Shown here one piece after another: positions 41,895 to 51,447 of a DNA stretch of 64,000 nucleotides. Within the stretch, counting starts at the first letter, position 1. Every line of letters starts with the position of its first letter. Source of the DNA: Streptomyces qaidamensis (lineage in GTDB: Bacteria; Actinomycetota; Actinomycetes; Streptomycetales; Streptomycetaceae); the NCBI RefSeq assembly GCF_001611795.1, contig NZ_CP015098.1, positions 7,998,001 through 8,062,000 on the forward strand, in the 5' to 3' direction. The translations under genes and the position numbers were made by a program. The notes below the pieces were generated by a model. It saw only the letters and a list, made by a program, of their open reading frames with translations, ran no database searches and was not told the origin of the DNA.

Positions 41895-44060
41895 GTGGGT
41901 GAGGATCTGGGGTTCGAGAGACTTCTCGAGGAGGAAGGTTTCTTCGCGCGCCTGCTCGGGCGGTCGCCGTCGGGCGGTGGCAGCAAGCTGTTGTACGGCC
42001 CCGACCTTCCCGTTGTGCTGCTCACCGGCGGCCCGGGGATGGGCAAGGGGCGGCTGCTGCGGCTGGTGCGCGACCGCTTCGCCTCCAAAGTGCCGGTGAT
42101 CTATCTGGACTGCGCGTCACGGACGTACGAGGACGACGCGGGGCCGGAACCGGGCGCCCGCTCGGACCTCACCGAGGCCCTGGTCGACGTCGCAGGGCGG
42201 CTGCGCGCGTGGCAGGGAACGGGCGGCCCGTTCGTCTTTCCACGGTTCTTCGCAGGCCTCACGATGATCGCGACCGGCGCCGCGGATCGCAGCCCCGAAG
42301 CGGTCAGGGCGGAAGTCGAACGCTACGAGAACCTGCCCCAGCAGCAGGGCCTGCGCGGACTGGGAACCGGTGGATTCTGGCGGAACGTGCTCACCGGAGT
42401 CATCCGCAATCTGCTCAACACCCTCGCCGGACAGTTGCTCGGCGCATACGGCGCCTCGGTGGCCGGCGCCCTGCTGGAGGCCCTCTTCGCGAACGCGGCA
42501 CCCAAGGGCAGGAGGGAGCTGACGCGGATCTACGGCGCCTATCCCACCGCGGGCCACCAGCCGGAGCACGGGCTGCTCGATCTCGCAGCGGACTTCAAGG
42601 CCGGCGGCGAGGCACGGGAGGTGGCGGAGCGCTTCCTCTTCCGGGCGCTGCGCGAGGACATCGAGGCGGCCTACGAGGGCACGGTCGGCTGGCTGAGCCG
42701 CGTCGGGCGCCCGGCGCTGCTCCTGGAACACGCCGACTCGCCGCTGGGAGAGCGACTGTTGCGGGCCGTGCTCACCGACCGGCGCGACGGACAGCGCGAC
42801 CGCGTGGTGATCGTGGGCACGGCACGCCAGGAGGACGGCGGCGCCTTCCTTTACGGAGGGCTGTCACCCGAGGACGCGGGGTACCCGGCGGAGTACCGGC
42901 CTGCCGACGGAATACCGGCCACATGGTGCCGGAAAACGGGCCCGCAGCCGGACCGGGCGCCGCTGGCCGACGGGGTACTCCTGCTGCGGATGCCCCTTCT
43001 CACCGGTGACCAGCTCCGCGACGAGACCCTGCGAAGACAGCGGCGCACGGAGCCGGAGAGCGGCGCGAACCGCCGCCGTGTCGTCGCCGCCGTGGCCCGG
43101 CTGAGCGGCGGGCGTCCGCACACGGTGATCCGGCTGGCCGCAGCAGCCGCCACCTTCCGGATGCCGGCGGACGCCAACGACCGGGACCTCCTCGACGCCC
43201 CGCTGCGCCACCCGGACGGCGCCGCCGAACGGCCGGTGACAGACGTACTGCTCGAGGAGCTGATCCTGGACCAACTGCCGGTAGGGCTGCCGGACGAGCA
43301 CCGCGGCCAGTGGCTCGATCTGCTCACCCATCTGTCGGTGGCCCACGACACGGAATGCGCAGACGTCCTGCTGCTCCACCATCAGGCCCACCGTGTCTCG
43401 GTCCTGACCGCACATCAGGTTGCCAAGCTGCTCACCGAAACCGGGTGGCCCGGCTGTGAAAGGCACTTCATCGGGGACTTCGGGCTGCGTCAGCTGCTCG
43501 TGCACCGGCTCTACGGGCTGCGCCCCGACGGCGCCGCCTGGCACGCCGACCACCATCTGCTGCGCGACCACTACGCCCTGCGCGCGGCGGACGACGGGGC
43601 GACGGGCGGCGAGGCGTTCCGCTCCCTCACAGCGCACCGGATGAACCACCACCTGGTCTCGGGCGGCGCGGACGACGTGGTCCGCCACCTCGCCGCCACG
43701 CTGCCCGGCCGCCCCCGGGAGTGGTGCGCGGAGCTGCTGGAGATCGCGCAGGCTCCGTATCCGGGCGGCGCGGACGCCCGCCGTGTGCGCGCCCAGGGTC
43801 TGGTGTCCATGGAGGGACCCGCGCTGCGCCGCACCGTCGACCAGCTGCTGCACGCGGTGTGGCTGTGCGAGGAGCGGACCAGGCCGACCGGGAGCGAGAT
43901 GGCCCGCACGCTGGCCGGCCTGCTGGAGCGCCTGTCGATCATGGAGTTCGACGGCGCAGGGGATCTCGGCCCGACCGCCGGCGAGTGGAGCGGCCTGGCG
44001 GCGAACCAGCGGCCGCTGCTTCGCTGTTCCTGCACCGATCAGCTCGGGCGACGGAGGTAA
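41895..44060 (+). CDS. STAND-like P-loop NTPase of unknown function
   Basis: This 721-residue protein has an early Walker A motif LLTGGPGMGKGRLLRLVRDRF at about 40-58, followed by VPVIYLDCASRTYEDDAG. A mid-region with a possible membrane-contacting helix pair follows (TGVIRNLLNTLAGQLLGAYG, SVAGALLEALFANAA). A Walker B-like LLLEHADSPLGERLL and sensor RVVIVGTARQEDG come next, then a helical C-terminal half (HHLLRDHYALRAADDGATGG, GGADDVVRHLAATLPGRPRE). The layout fits novel STAND NTPases. The GTG at 41895 is a provisional start. Five bases separate it from the membrane-bound binding-protein gene, so the two form an operon and probably a sensor-effector pair. Confidence 0.75.
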   Translation: MGEDLGFERLLEEEGFFARLLGRSPSGGGSKLLYGPDLPVVLLTGGPGMGKGRLLRLVRDRFASKVPVIYLDCASRTYEDDAGPEPGARSDLTEALVDVAGRLRAWQGTGGPFVFPRFFAGLTMIATGAADRSPEAVRAEVERYENLPQQQGLRGLGTGGFWRNVLTGVIRNLLNTLAGQLLGAYGASVAGALLEALFANAAPKGRRELTRIYGAYPTAGHQPEHGLLDLAADFKAGGEAREVAERFLFRALREDIEAAYEGTVGWLSRVGRPALLLEHADSPLGERLLRAVLTDRRDGQRDRVVIVGTARQEDGGAFLYGGLSPEDAGYPAEYRPADGIPATWCRKTGPQPDRAPLADGVLLLRMPLLTGDQLRDETLRRQRRTEPESGANRRRVVAAVARLSGGRPHTVIRLAAAAATFRMPADANDRDLLDAPLRHPDGAAERPVTDVLLEELILDQLPVGLPDEHRGQWLDLLTHLSVAHDTECADVLLLHHQAHRVSVLTAHQVAKLLTETGWPGCERHFIGDFGLRQLLVHRLYGLRPDGAAWHADHHLLRDHYALRAADDGATGGEAFRSLTAHRMNHHLVSGGADDVVRHLAATLPGRPREWCAELLEIAQAPYPGGADARRVRAQGLVSMEGPALRRTVDQLLHAVWLCEERTRPTGSEMARTLAGLLERLSIMEFDGAGDLGPTAGEWSGLAANQRPLLRCSCTDQLGRRR

Positions 44061-44065
44061 CGGGG

Positions 44066-45721
44066 ATGCCCAGTTGGCTGTCGAGACCCAGATGGACGGG
44101 GATGCCCAGGTGGCGGCAGATCCTCTACGCGCTGCTCGGCCTGACGGTGCTCGCGGCCGCCGTCGTGTACGGCAGATCCGCCGCGCAGAGACCCGACACC
44201 TGCGCCGACGGCGTCGAGCGGATCGACGACGAGTGCATCGGTGTCAGCGGCGAGGGATACGACTTCGGCACACGCGAGATCAGGGCCGTGGCCCAGGCCA
44301 TCAAGAAGGAGAACGATCGGATCGCCCAGCAGCCCCATGTCACCGTGGCGATGATGCTGCCGCTCCAGTCGGACCAGCCGACACTGCGCCGGCAGATGCG
44401 CAGCGACCTCCAGGGCGCGTACCTGGGGCAGCGGCAGGCCAATGCGGGTGAGGGCGAACTGCCCAGGATCCGGTTGGTTCTGGCCAATCCAGGACGGAAC
44501 TACGGGCGGCAGAACGAGGTCGTGGACACCCTGATCGGCATGGCAGGCTCGTCGAAGGACCGGCTGCGGGCCGTCACGGGCTTCAACCTCAGCCTTGACG
44601 CCACGGAGAAGGCCGTCGAACGCCTGACGAAGCACGGGATCCCGGTGCTCGCCTCCCGGATCAGCGGCGACCGGATCGCGAACGAGGACGGCACGGACGG
44701 CGCGGCGAAACAGCGATTCCCCGGTCTGGCCCGGATCATCCCCACCAACAACGGCGCGGCCAAGGCTTTGGCCGACTTCAACGGTGAACGCGGGCGGCAG
44801 GACGCCCGAACGGTCATGGTCTTCGACACCCGCCAGGACGCCTACGACGAGTCGCTGGCGGACGCGTTCCGGGGCATCGAGGAGGCCGGCCCGGCCGGGC
44901 CAGCCGCGATGCCCTTCGAGTCCCCGGGGATCTACGAGGCGGGTTCGACCGGCAATCAGTTCACCCAGATCGCCAACAACATCTGTGACTCGCCGGCCGA
45001 CACCGTCTACTTCGCGGGCCGCACCCTGCACTTGCGGATATTCGCGCTCAAGCTCGCCCAGCAACCCTGCGGGGACCGGCACTACACGATCATCAGCGGA
45101 TCGGACGCCGCCTCGCTGCGGCAGGGCATGTCGGCGAAGGACTGGGCGCAGCTGCGCGGCACGGGCGGCGAACCGAAGGTGACGGTGCAGTACGCCGCTC
45201 CGGCGCACCCGGCCGCCTGGAGCACCGAGTTGAAGGCATGGAGGAAGAGGTGGGACGCGAGCCGCGACCGCGAGCCCACCGCCGACGAGCTCCCTCAGTA
45301 CCTCACCGAACCCAAAGCGGCCCTGGACAGCCTGAACAAGCTGATCGAGGCCACCCTCCACGAGGGGACCGATCTCGGCTCCGTCCCGAACCTCGAGGAC
45401 TCCCGGACGATGCTCGTCTACGACGGTCTCCTCACCATCGGCACCGCCCTGCACGAGGTGCAGGGCGACGACGCCGAGCAGGTACCCGGCCTGAAGGATG
45501 TCGGCACGGAGTGGTCCAAGCTCCAGTCCCGGCACCGGGTGAAGGGAACGAGCGGTCTGATCTGCCTCACCAGCGGCGGAAATCCGTACGACAAGCCGGT
45601 CGCCGTGGTCGAACTGGACCCAGGGCGGGAGGGCCGCGGCACGCTGAAGTTCGTCGGCATCGGCTGGCCCACCGGCCGGGAACAGCCGAAGAACTGCGTG
45701 ATTCCGAGCAGGACACCCTGA
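44066..45721 (+). CDS. Membrane-anchored periplasmic-binding-protein-like sensor
   Basis: This 551-residue protein has a basic 16-residue cytoplasmic start (MPSWLSRPRWTGMPRWRQ) and a single membrane helix ILYALLGLTVLAAAVVYG. A Cys-containing motif TCADGVERIDDECIGVSGEG follows, then an extracellular domain resembling branched-chain amino-acid-binding proteins (VTVAMMLPLQSDQPTLRRQM, RLRAVTGFNLSLDATEKAVE, GIPVLASRISGD, ADTVYFAGRTLHLRIFA). No lipobox and no transporter genes are present, so it is not a normal importer component. GGAGG lies before the ATG. Its last codon abuts an IS30 remnant, so the C-terminus may have been altered. Ligand sensing coupled to the STAND NTPase is inferred. Confidence 0.8.
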   Translation: MPSWLSRPRWTGMPRWRQILYALLGLTVLAAAVVYGRSAAQRPDTCADGVERIDDECIGVSGEGYDFGTREIRAVAQAIKKENDRIAQQPHVTVAMMLPLQSDQPTLRRQMRSDLQGAYLGQRQANAGEGELPRIRLVLANPGRNYGRQNEVVDTLIGMAGSSKDRLRAVTGFNLSLDATEKAVERLTKHGIPVLASRISGDRIANEDGTDGAAKQRFPGLARIIPTNNGAAKALADFNGERGRQDARTVMVFDTRQDAYDESLADAFRGIEEAGPAGPAAMPFESPGIYEAGSTGNQFTQIANNICDSPADTVYFAGRTLHLRIFALKLAQQPCGDRHYTIISGSDAASLRQGMSAKDWAQLRGTGGEPKVTVQYAAPAHPAAWSTELKAWRKRWDASRDREPTADELPQYLTEPKAALDSLNKLIEATLHEGTDLGSVPNLEDSRTMLVYDGLLTIGTALHEVQGDDAEQVPGLKDVGTEWSKLQSRHRVKGTSGLICLTSGGNPYDKPVAVVELDPGREGRGTLKFVGIGWPTGREQPKNCVIPSRTP

Positions 45722-45960
45722 AGGCCGAGGACCGTCAGATCGCCGGGCACTGAGAGGGCGACCTCACCGTCGGCCAGGGCGACCGATCAGCCACCGGCTC
45801 CCTGGCTGACCGCACCACCCGCTGTGTAAAGCTCCTGCACTTGCCCGGCGGACGGGGCCCCGAGCACGACCGCGACCTGCCCGCCTTCGCCGGCCTGCCC
45901 GCAGAGCCGGCCCGCTCCCTCACCCGGGATCAAGGCGGCAAGATGGGCCGGCGACGAGTT
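45721..45960 (+). mobile_element. IS30-family transposase remnant
   Basis: Reading from 45721, the translation is KAEDRQIAGH, stop, EGDLTVGQGDRSATGSLADR, TTRCVKLLHLPGGRGPEHDR, and, after a gap, ARSLTRDQGGKM. This follows the IS30 DDE core (GHWEGDLI..G...SAIGTLVERTTRYV..LHLP and SLTWDQG.EM). The Trp codon of GHWEGD is now TGA, and the piece lacks both transposase ends and inverted repeats. It starts inside the stop codon of the sensor gene and ends 5 bp before the DUF5713 gene. Confidence 0.8.
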
Positions 45961-45965
45961 CCCCC

Positions 45966-46295
45966 GTGCCACCAGTGAGCATCCATCCGTTTCTGCGGGC
46001 GCTCTACGAAGACGGCTACTACCCGGACCACGTCCTGGACCGAGGCCGCGCGATCCTGCTCGCCCTGTGCGAGCGCGTCGAACGGGAGCGCCCCGCCGGC
46101 CTCGCCGCGCTCTACGCGCTGACGCAGGCGGCCACGGAGGAGTTCAACGATCTCCAGGCCGCATTCGAGGCGGCGGGCAGTGAGATCGAGACGGTGGCCC
46201 GGGAGGAGATAGCCGAGGACTTCGGCTTCGTGGCGCGTGCGTACGGCTTCCCGGACGCGGACGTGGAGGAGCTGATCGCCACCCGGGAGTGGTGA
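45966..46295 (+). CDS. DUF5713 family protein
   Basis: This 109-residue all-helical cytoplasmic protein (HPFLRALYEDGYYPDHVLDR, GRAILLALCERVERERPAGL, ATEEFNDLQAAFEAAGSEIE, DFGFVARAYGFPDADVEELI) matches the small actinobacterial DUF5713 family from memory. Start is GTG at 45966 or 45975; the region before is transposase debris. Function is unknown. It converges on isocitrate dehydrogenase across a hairpin. Confidence 0.75.
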   Translation: MPPVSIHPFLRALYEDGYYPDHVLDRGRAILLALCERVERERPAGLAALYALTQAATEEFNDLQAAFEAAGSEIETVAREEIAEDFGFVARAYGFPDADVEELIATREW

Positions 46296-46319
46296 GGACC
46301 GCGACAGGGGGCGAACACG

Positions 46320-46359
46320 GCTCCGCCCCGGCCGGGCGTCGTGCCGGACGGGGCGGAGC
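46320..46359. terminator. Bidirectional terminator
   Basis: A 10-bp stem, GCTCCGCCCC with GGGGCGGAGC, encloses an inner dyad, between convergent DUF5713 and isocitrate dehydrogenase genes. Confidence 0.8.
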
Positions 46360-46384
46360 GGGTGGGTCGTAGGGGCCCGGGGCC

Positions 46385-48604
46385 TCAGCTCAGGGAGGCC
46401 AGGGCCTCGTTCCACGTGGTGGACGGGCGCATGGCCTCCGCGGCCTTCGCAGGGTCGGGCTGGTAGTAGCCGCCGATGTCGACCGGCTTGCCCTGCACGG
46501 CGCTCAGCTCGTCGACGATCTTCTGCTCGTTCGCGGCGAGCGTCTCGGCGAGCGGGGCGAAGGCCTTGGCCAGGTCCGCGTCGTCGCTCTGCCCGGCCAG
46601 CTCCTGCGCCCAGTACAGGGACAGGTAGAAGTGGCTGCCGCGGTTGTCGATGCCGCCGACGCGCCGGGTCGGGGACTTGTCCTCGTTGAGGAAGGTCGCC
46701 GTGGCGCGGTCGAGGGTGTCGGCCAGGACCTGGGCGCGGGCGTTGCCCGCCACCTTCGCGAGCTGCTCGAAGGACGGCACCAGGGCGAAGAACTCACCCA
46801 GGGAGTCCCAGCGCAGGTAGTTCTCCTTGACCAGCTGCTGCACGTGCTTCGGCGCCGAGCCGCCCGCACCCGTCTCGAACAGGCCGCCGCCCGCCATCAG
46901 CGGGACGACCGACAGCATCTTGGCGCTGGTGCCCAGCTCCAGGATCGGGAAGAGGTCGGTCAGGTAGTCACGCAGGACGTTGCCGGTGACCGAGATCGTG
47001 TTCTCGCCGCGGCGGATGCGCTCCACCGACAGCTTCGTCGCCTCGACCGGGTTGAGGATCCGGATGTCCAGGCCCTCGGTGTCGTGTTCGGCGAGGTAGG
47101 TGTTGACCTTGGCGATCAGGTTGGCGTCGTGCGCGCGGGTCTCGTCCAGCCAGAACACCGCCGGGTCGCCGGTGGCACGGGCGCGGGTGACGGCCAGCTT
47201 GACCCAGTCCCGGATCGGGGCGTCCTTGGTCTGGCAGGCGCGGAAGATGTCGCCGGCCGAGACGGCCTGCTCGATGAGCGCGGTGCCGTTGCCGTCGACC
47301 AGGCGGACGGTGCCCGTGGCGGGGACCTCGAAGGTCTTGTCGTGGCTGCCGTACTCCTCGGCCTTCTGCGCCATCAGACCGACGTTCGGCACCGAGCCCA
47401 TGGTGGACGGGTCGTAGGCGCCGTTGGCCCGGCAGTCGTCGATCACGGCCTGGTAGACGCCCGCGTAGGACGAGTCCGGCAGGACCGCGAGGGTGTCGTG
47501 CTCCTGGCCGTCGGGGCCCCACATGTGGCCCGAGGTGCGGATCATGGCCGGCATGGAGGCGTCGACGATGACGTCCGACGGGACGTGCAGGTTCGTGATG
47601 CCCTTGTCGGAGTCGACCATCGCCAGCTCCGGGCCCTCGGCGAGCTCGGCGTCGAAGGAGGCCTTGATCTCGGCACCCTCCGGCAGCGAGTCGAGGCCCT
47701 TCCAGATGCCGCCCAGACCGTCGTTCGGGGTGAGGCCGGCCGCGGCGAGCTTGTCGCCGTACTGCGCGAACGTCTTCGGGAAGAAGGCGCGCACCACGTG
47801 GCCGAAGACGATCGGGTCGGAGACCTTCATCATCGTCGCCTTCAGGTGCACCGAGAACAGCACGCCCTCGGCCTTGGCCTTGGCGACCTGCGCGGTCAGG
47901 AACTCGCGCAGCGCGGCGACGCGCATCACGGAGGCGTCGACGACCTCACCGGCGAGCACGGGTACGGACTCGCGCAGCACCGTGGTGGTGCCGTCGTCGC
48001 CGACGAGCTCGATGCGCAGGGCGCCGTCCTCGGCGATCACGACGGACTTCTCGGTGGAGCGGAAGTCGTTCTGCCCCATGGTCGCCACGTTGGTCTTGGA
48101 CTCGGCGGTCCAGGCGCCCATGCGGTGCGGGTGGGACTTGGCGTAGTTCTTGACCGAGGCCGGGGCACGCCGGTCGGAGTTGCCCTCACGCAGGACCGGG
48201 TTCACGGCGGAGCCCTTGATCTTGTCGTAGCGGGCGCGGATCTCGCGCTCTTCGTCGGTCTTCGGGTCGTCCGGGTAGTCCGGCAGGGCGTAGCCCTGGC
48301 CCTGCAGCTCGGCGACGGCCGCCTTGAGCTGCGGGATGGACGCCGAGATGTTCGGCAGCTTGATGATGTTGGCGGCGGGCGTCTTGGCCAGCTCACCGAG
48401 CTCCGCGAGGGCGTCCGGGATGCGCTGGTCCTCGGTCAGGTACTCCGGGAACACGGCGATGATGCGCCCGGCCAGCGAGATGTCGCGGGTCTCCACGGCG
48501 ACACCGGCCTGCGACGCGTACGCCCGGACCACCGGCAGGAAGGAATACGTCGCCAGGGCGGGGGCCTCGTCAGTGTGCGTATAGATGATGGTCGAGTCAG
48601 TCAC
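46385..48604 (-). CDS. icd: Monomeric NADP-dependent isocitrate dehydrogenase
   Basis: This 739-residue enzyme of the monomeric IDH type oxidises isocitrate to 2-oxoglutarate in the TCA cycle. Diagnostic blocks are TDSTIIYTHTDEAPALATYS at the start, IIKLPNISASIPQLKAAVAE, NPVLREGNSDRRAPASVKNY, SHPHRMGAW, VHLKATMMKVSDPIVFGHVV, and VGGIDNRGSHFYLSLYWAQE near the C-terminus. Length equals the family norm. The GTG at 48604 gives the conserved N-terminus. It is monocistronic, with 187 bp to the divergent peptidase gene. Confidence 0.97.
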   Translation of the reverse strand: MTDSTIIYTHTDEAPALATYSFLPVVRAYASQAGVAVETRDISLAGRIIAVFPEYLTEDQRIPDALAELGELAKTPAANIIKLPNISASIPQLKAAVAELQGQGYALPDYPDDPKTDEEREIRARYDKIKGSAVNPVLREGNSDRRAPASVKNYAKSHPHRMGAWTAESKTNVATMGQNDFRSTEKSVVIAEDGALRIELVGDDGTTTVLRESVPVLAGEVVDASVMRVAALREFLTAQVAKAKAEGVLFSVHLKATMMKVSDPIVFGHVVRAFFPKTFAQYGDKLAAAGLTPNDGLGGIWKGLDSLPEGAEIKASFDAELAEGPELAMVDSDKGITNLHVPSDVIVDASMPAMIRTSGHMWGPDGQEHDTLAVLPDSSYAGVYQAVIDDCRANGAYDPSTMGSVPNVGLMAQKAEEYGSHDKTFEVPATGTVRLVDGNGTALIEQAVSAGDIFRACQTKDAPIRDWVKLAVTRARATGDPAVFWLDETRAHDANLIAKVNTYLAEHDTEGLDIRILNPVEATKLSVERIRRGENTISVTGNVLRDYLTDLFPILELGTSAKMLSVVPLMAGGGLFETGAGGSAPKHVQQLVKENYLRWDSLGEFFALVPSFEQLAKVAGNARAQVLADTLDRATATFLNEDKSPTRRVGGIDNRGSHFYLSLYWAQELAGQSDDADLAKAFAPLAETLAANEQKIVDELSAVQGKPVDIGGYYQPDPAKAAEAMRPSTTWNEALASLS

Positions 48605-48791
48605 CGGGTGCTCCGCTCCACGTCTGCAACATTGCTCGACATCAAGATATCTCGTGACCGGCCTCGGCTCGACAGGGGTCCACGACCAGTTTCGTGCAAC
48701 CGATCGGTCCGTTCCCGTGTCTGGGAGAGAGATCACTCACTCCAAGCCACGGCCGGATCTGACCACCCGGCCGTCCGAGCGAAAGCGGACC

Positions 48792-50336
48792 ATGAGATAT
48801 CGCACCAGAGTGACGGCCCCGGCGGTTGCCCTTCTCGGCACGGCGGCGGCACTGACCACGGGGATCCCGGCCCAGGCCGCCGGCAGGACCGGCGCCGGCC
48901 CGGGCCCCGAGACCCTCGGCGACCCCGTCTACCCCGCCCTCGGCAATGACGGATACCGGGTCTCGGCGTACCACCTCGACTTCGCGTACGACGACACGAC
49001 CAAGCTCGTCGAGGCCACCGCGACCCTGACCATCCGCACCACCCAGGCCCTGAGCCGCTTCTCCCTGGACGCGCTCGGCCTGGACATCCGCTCCGTCCGG
49101 GTCGACGGTCGCACCGCCGCCTTCGAGCAGGTGGCCGAGAAGCTGCGGGTCACCCCCGCGCGCAAGCTCGCGGCGAAGGCCCGGGTCACCGTGTGCGTGG
49201 CCTACGGCGCCGACCCGCGCCGGATCCCGCCGCCCGCCGGCGGCTGGGTGGCCACCCCGGACGGATTCGCGGTGTGCTGCCAGCCGAACCTGGCGCACAC
49301 CGTCTTCCCCTGCAACGACCACCCCTCCGACAAGGCCGATTTCACCTTCCGCCTCACCGTTCCCGCCGGACTGCGGGGCGTCGCGAGCGGCCGGCTGGTG
49401 CGCACCGAACAGCTGGAGGGCGACCGGACCGCGTACACGTACCGCTCCCGCTCGCCGATCGCCACCGAAGTGGTGCAGATCACCGTCGGCGACTATGTGA
49501 TCAAGGACCGGCAGGGCCCGCACGGCCTGCCGCTGCGGGACGTCGTCCCCGTCGCCCGGGCCGCCGCCCTGGAGCCCGCCCTGGCGCTCACCCCGGCGCT
49601 GGTGTCCTGGGTCGAGCAGCGGCTCGGCGCGTACCCCTTCGAGACGTACGGCCTGCTGCCCTGCAACAACGACGCCCCGGACGCCTTCGACTTCACGGGC
49701 CTTGAGACCCAGACCCTCACGATCTACAAGCCGAACTACCTCCTCCAGGAGGAGAGCAAGATCGGCTCGCACATGATGCACGAGCTGGTCCACTCCTACT
49801 TCGGCAACAGCGTCAGCCCCGCCACCTGGGCCGATCTGTGGCTGAACGAGGGCCACGCCGACTTCTACGGCCTGCTGTACCGCTACGAGCGCGGCTGGCC
49901 CGACTCCAAGGGCATGACCACCATGGAAGCCCGGATGAAGGACACCTACGCCCTCGGCGACCAGTGGCGCCAGACCTCCGGGCCGGTCGCCGCACCCAAC
50001 GCGGCCAACCTGTTCGACGGTCAGCGCTACCTCGGCGGCGTCCTCGTCCTCTACGCGCTGCGGCAGCAGATCGGCGAGGCCGCCTTCAACGCCGTCGAGC
50101 GCGCCTTCCTCGCGCGCCACCGCGACTCCTCGGCCTCCACCGAGGACTACATCGCCGTCGCCTCGGAAGTCTCCGGCCAGGACCTGACCGGTTTCCTGCG
50201 GGACTGGCTGTACGGCACGAAGACGCCCCGGATGCCGGGCCACCCGGACTGGACCGTGACGCCGGCGAAGGCGTCCCTCTCGGCACCGCGCGACCGGAGG
50301 GACAGCCACCACCACGAGAACTCCGCGACGCTGTAG
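48792..50336 (+). CDS. Secreted M1-family (aminopeptidase N-like) metallopeptidase
   Basis: This 514-residue protein has a Sec signal peptide (MRYRTRVTAPAVALLGTAAA, cleavage after AQA). The N-terminal beta domain spans about 45-240. The gluzincin catalytic domain has HMMHELVHSYFGNSVSPATW and DLWLNEGHADFYG, that is HExxH with the third ligand Glu 18 residues on. The GAMEN exopeptidase motif is replaced by GLETQTL, as in other small bacterial M1 homologues. The C-terminal ARM-like domain is short. It probably trims extracellular peptides. The ATG at 48792 is taken from the signal-peptide start. Confidence 0.9.
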   Translation: MRYRTRVTAPAVALLGTAAALTTGIPAQAAGRTGAGPGPETLGDPVYPALGNDGYRVSAYHLDFAYDDTTKLVEATATLTIRTTQALSRFSLDALGLDIRSVRVDGRTAAFEQVAEKLRVTPARKLAAKARVTVCVAYGADPRRIPPPAGGWVATPDGFAVCCQPNLAHTVFPCNDHPSDKADFTFRLTVPAGLRGVASGRLVRTEQLEGDRTAYTYRSRSPIATEVVQITVGDYVIKDRQGPHGLPLRDVVPVARAAALEPALALTPALVSWVEQRLGAYPFETYGLLPCNNDAPDAFDFTGLETQTLTIYKPNYLLQEESKIGSHMMHELVHSYFGNSVSPATWADLWLNEGHADFYGLLYRYERGWPDSKGMTTMEARMKDTYALGDQWRQTSGPVAAPNAANLFDGQRYLGGVLVLYALRQQIGEAAFNAVERAFLARHRDSSASTEDYIAVASEVSGQDLTGFLRDWLYGTKTPRMPGHPDWTVTPAKASLSAPRDRRDSHHHENSATL

Positions 50337-50349
50337 GGGGCGGAGCGCC

Positions 50350-51447
50350 TCAGTCGAACCGGGCGGGGCTCAGCCCGCCCGGTTCGATCTCGCCGGTCCG
50401 CTGCTGCGGGATGCCGACCGAACCCTGCTGCAACGCCACCGTCCGGGCCGGGGCGGGGATGCGGATGCCCTCCGCGCGGTAGCGCTTGTGCAGGCGCTTG
50501 ATGAACTCGTGCTTGATCCGGTACTGGTCGCTGAACTCGCCGACACCAAGGATGACGGTGAAGCCGATCCGGGAGTCGCCGAAGGTGTGGAACCGGATGA
50601 TCGGCTCGTGGTCGGGCACCGCGCCCTCGACCTCGGTCATCGTCTCGGCGATGACCTCGTTGGTCACCCGCTCCACGTGCTCCAGATCGCTGTCGTAGGC
50701 CACCCCGACCTGGACCAGGATGGTCAGCTGCTCCTCGGGGCGCATGAAGTTGGTCATGTTCGCCTGCGCGAGCTGGCCGTTGGGGAGCACGATGAGGTTG
50801 TTGGACAGATTGCGGATGGTCGTCTGCCGCCAGTTGATGTCCTCGACGTAGCCTTCCTCGCCGCTGCTGAGCTTGATGTAGTCACCTGGCTGGACGGTCT
50901 TGGAGGCGAGGATGTGGATGCCCGCGAAGAGGTTGGCGAGGGTGTCCTGGAGCGCCAGCGCGACCGCCAGACCACCGACACCCAGGGCGGTGAGCAGCGG
51001 GGCTATGGAGATGCCCAGGGTCTGGAGCACCACCAGGAAGCCGATCGCCAGGACCAGGATCCGGGTGATGTTGACGAAGATCGTGGCCGAGCCGGCGACC
51101 CCGGAGCGGGACTGGGTGACCGTGCGCACCAGTCCGGCCACCACCCGGGCCGCCGACACCGTCGCCACGAAGATGAGCAGCACGGTGAGCACCTGGTTGG
51201 TGGTGTGCTGCACGGTGCGGGTCAGCGGCAGCACGGCCGCCGCGCCCGCCACGCCGCCCACGACCGCCGCCCAGGGCACCACGGCCCGCAGCGCGTGCAC
51301 GATGACGTCGTCCCCGCTCCAGCGCGTCCGGTCGGCGTGCCCGCCCAGCCAGCGCAGCAGGACACGCAGCGCGAACGCCGCCAGCAGACCCGAGGCGAGG
51401 GCGATGCCGGCGAACAGCAGATCGTCCACGGTGAGGTCCCGGTTCAC
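50350..51447 (-). CDS. MscS-family mechanosensitive channel
   Basis: This 365-residue membrane protein has four helices in the first 165 residues. The pore helix and beta-domain signature are APLLTALGVGGLAVALALQD, TLANLFAGIHILASKTVQPG, and EGYVEDINWRQTTIRNLSNN. The C-terminal cytoplasmic vestibule follows (IRFHTFGDSRIGFTVILGVG, KRLHKRYRAEGIRIPAP). Such channels release osmolytes under hypo-osmotic shock. It is monocistronic and converges with the peptidase gene with a 13-bp gap. The 258 bp upstream contain no gene. Confidence 0.93.
   Translation of the reverse strand: MNRDLTVDDLLFAGIALASGLLAAFALRVLLRWLGGHADRTRWSGDDVIVHALRAVVPWAAVVGGVAGAAAVLPLTRTVQHTTNQVLTVLLIFVATVSAARVVAGLVRTVTQSRSGVAGSATIFVNITRILVLAIGFLVVLQTLGISIAPLLTALGVGGLAVALALQDTLANLFAGIHILASKTVQPGDYIKLSSGEEGYVEDINWRQTTIRNLSNNLIVLPNGQLAQANMTNFMRPEEQLTILVQVGVAYDSDLEHVERVTNEVIAETMTEVEGAVPDHEPIIRFHTFGDSRIGFTVILGVGEFSDQYRIKHEFIKRLHKRYRAEGIRIPAPARTVALQQGSVGIPQQRTGEIEPGGLSPARFD

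Noticed and set aside
46631..48949. 772-codon plus-strand open frame
   Set aside because: It is antisense to the monomeric isocitrate dehydrogenase, which is conserved over its full length.
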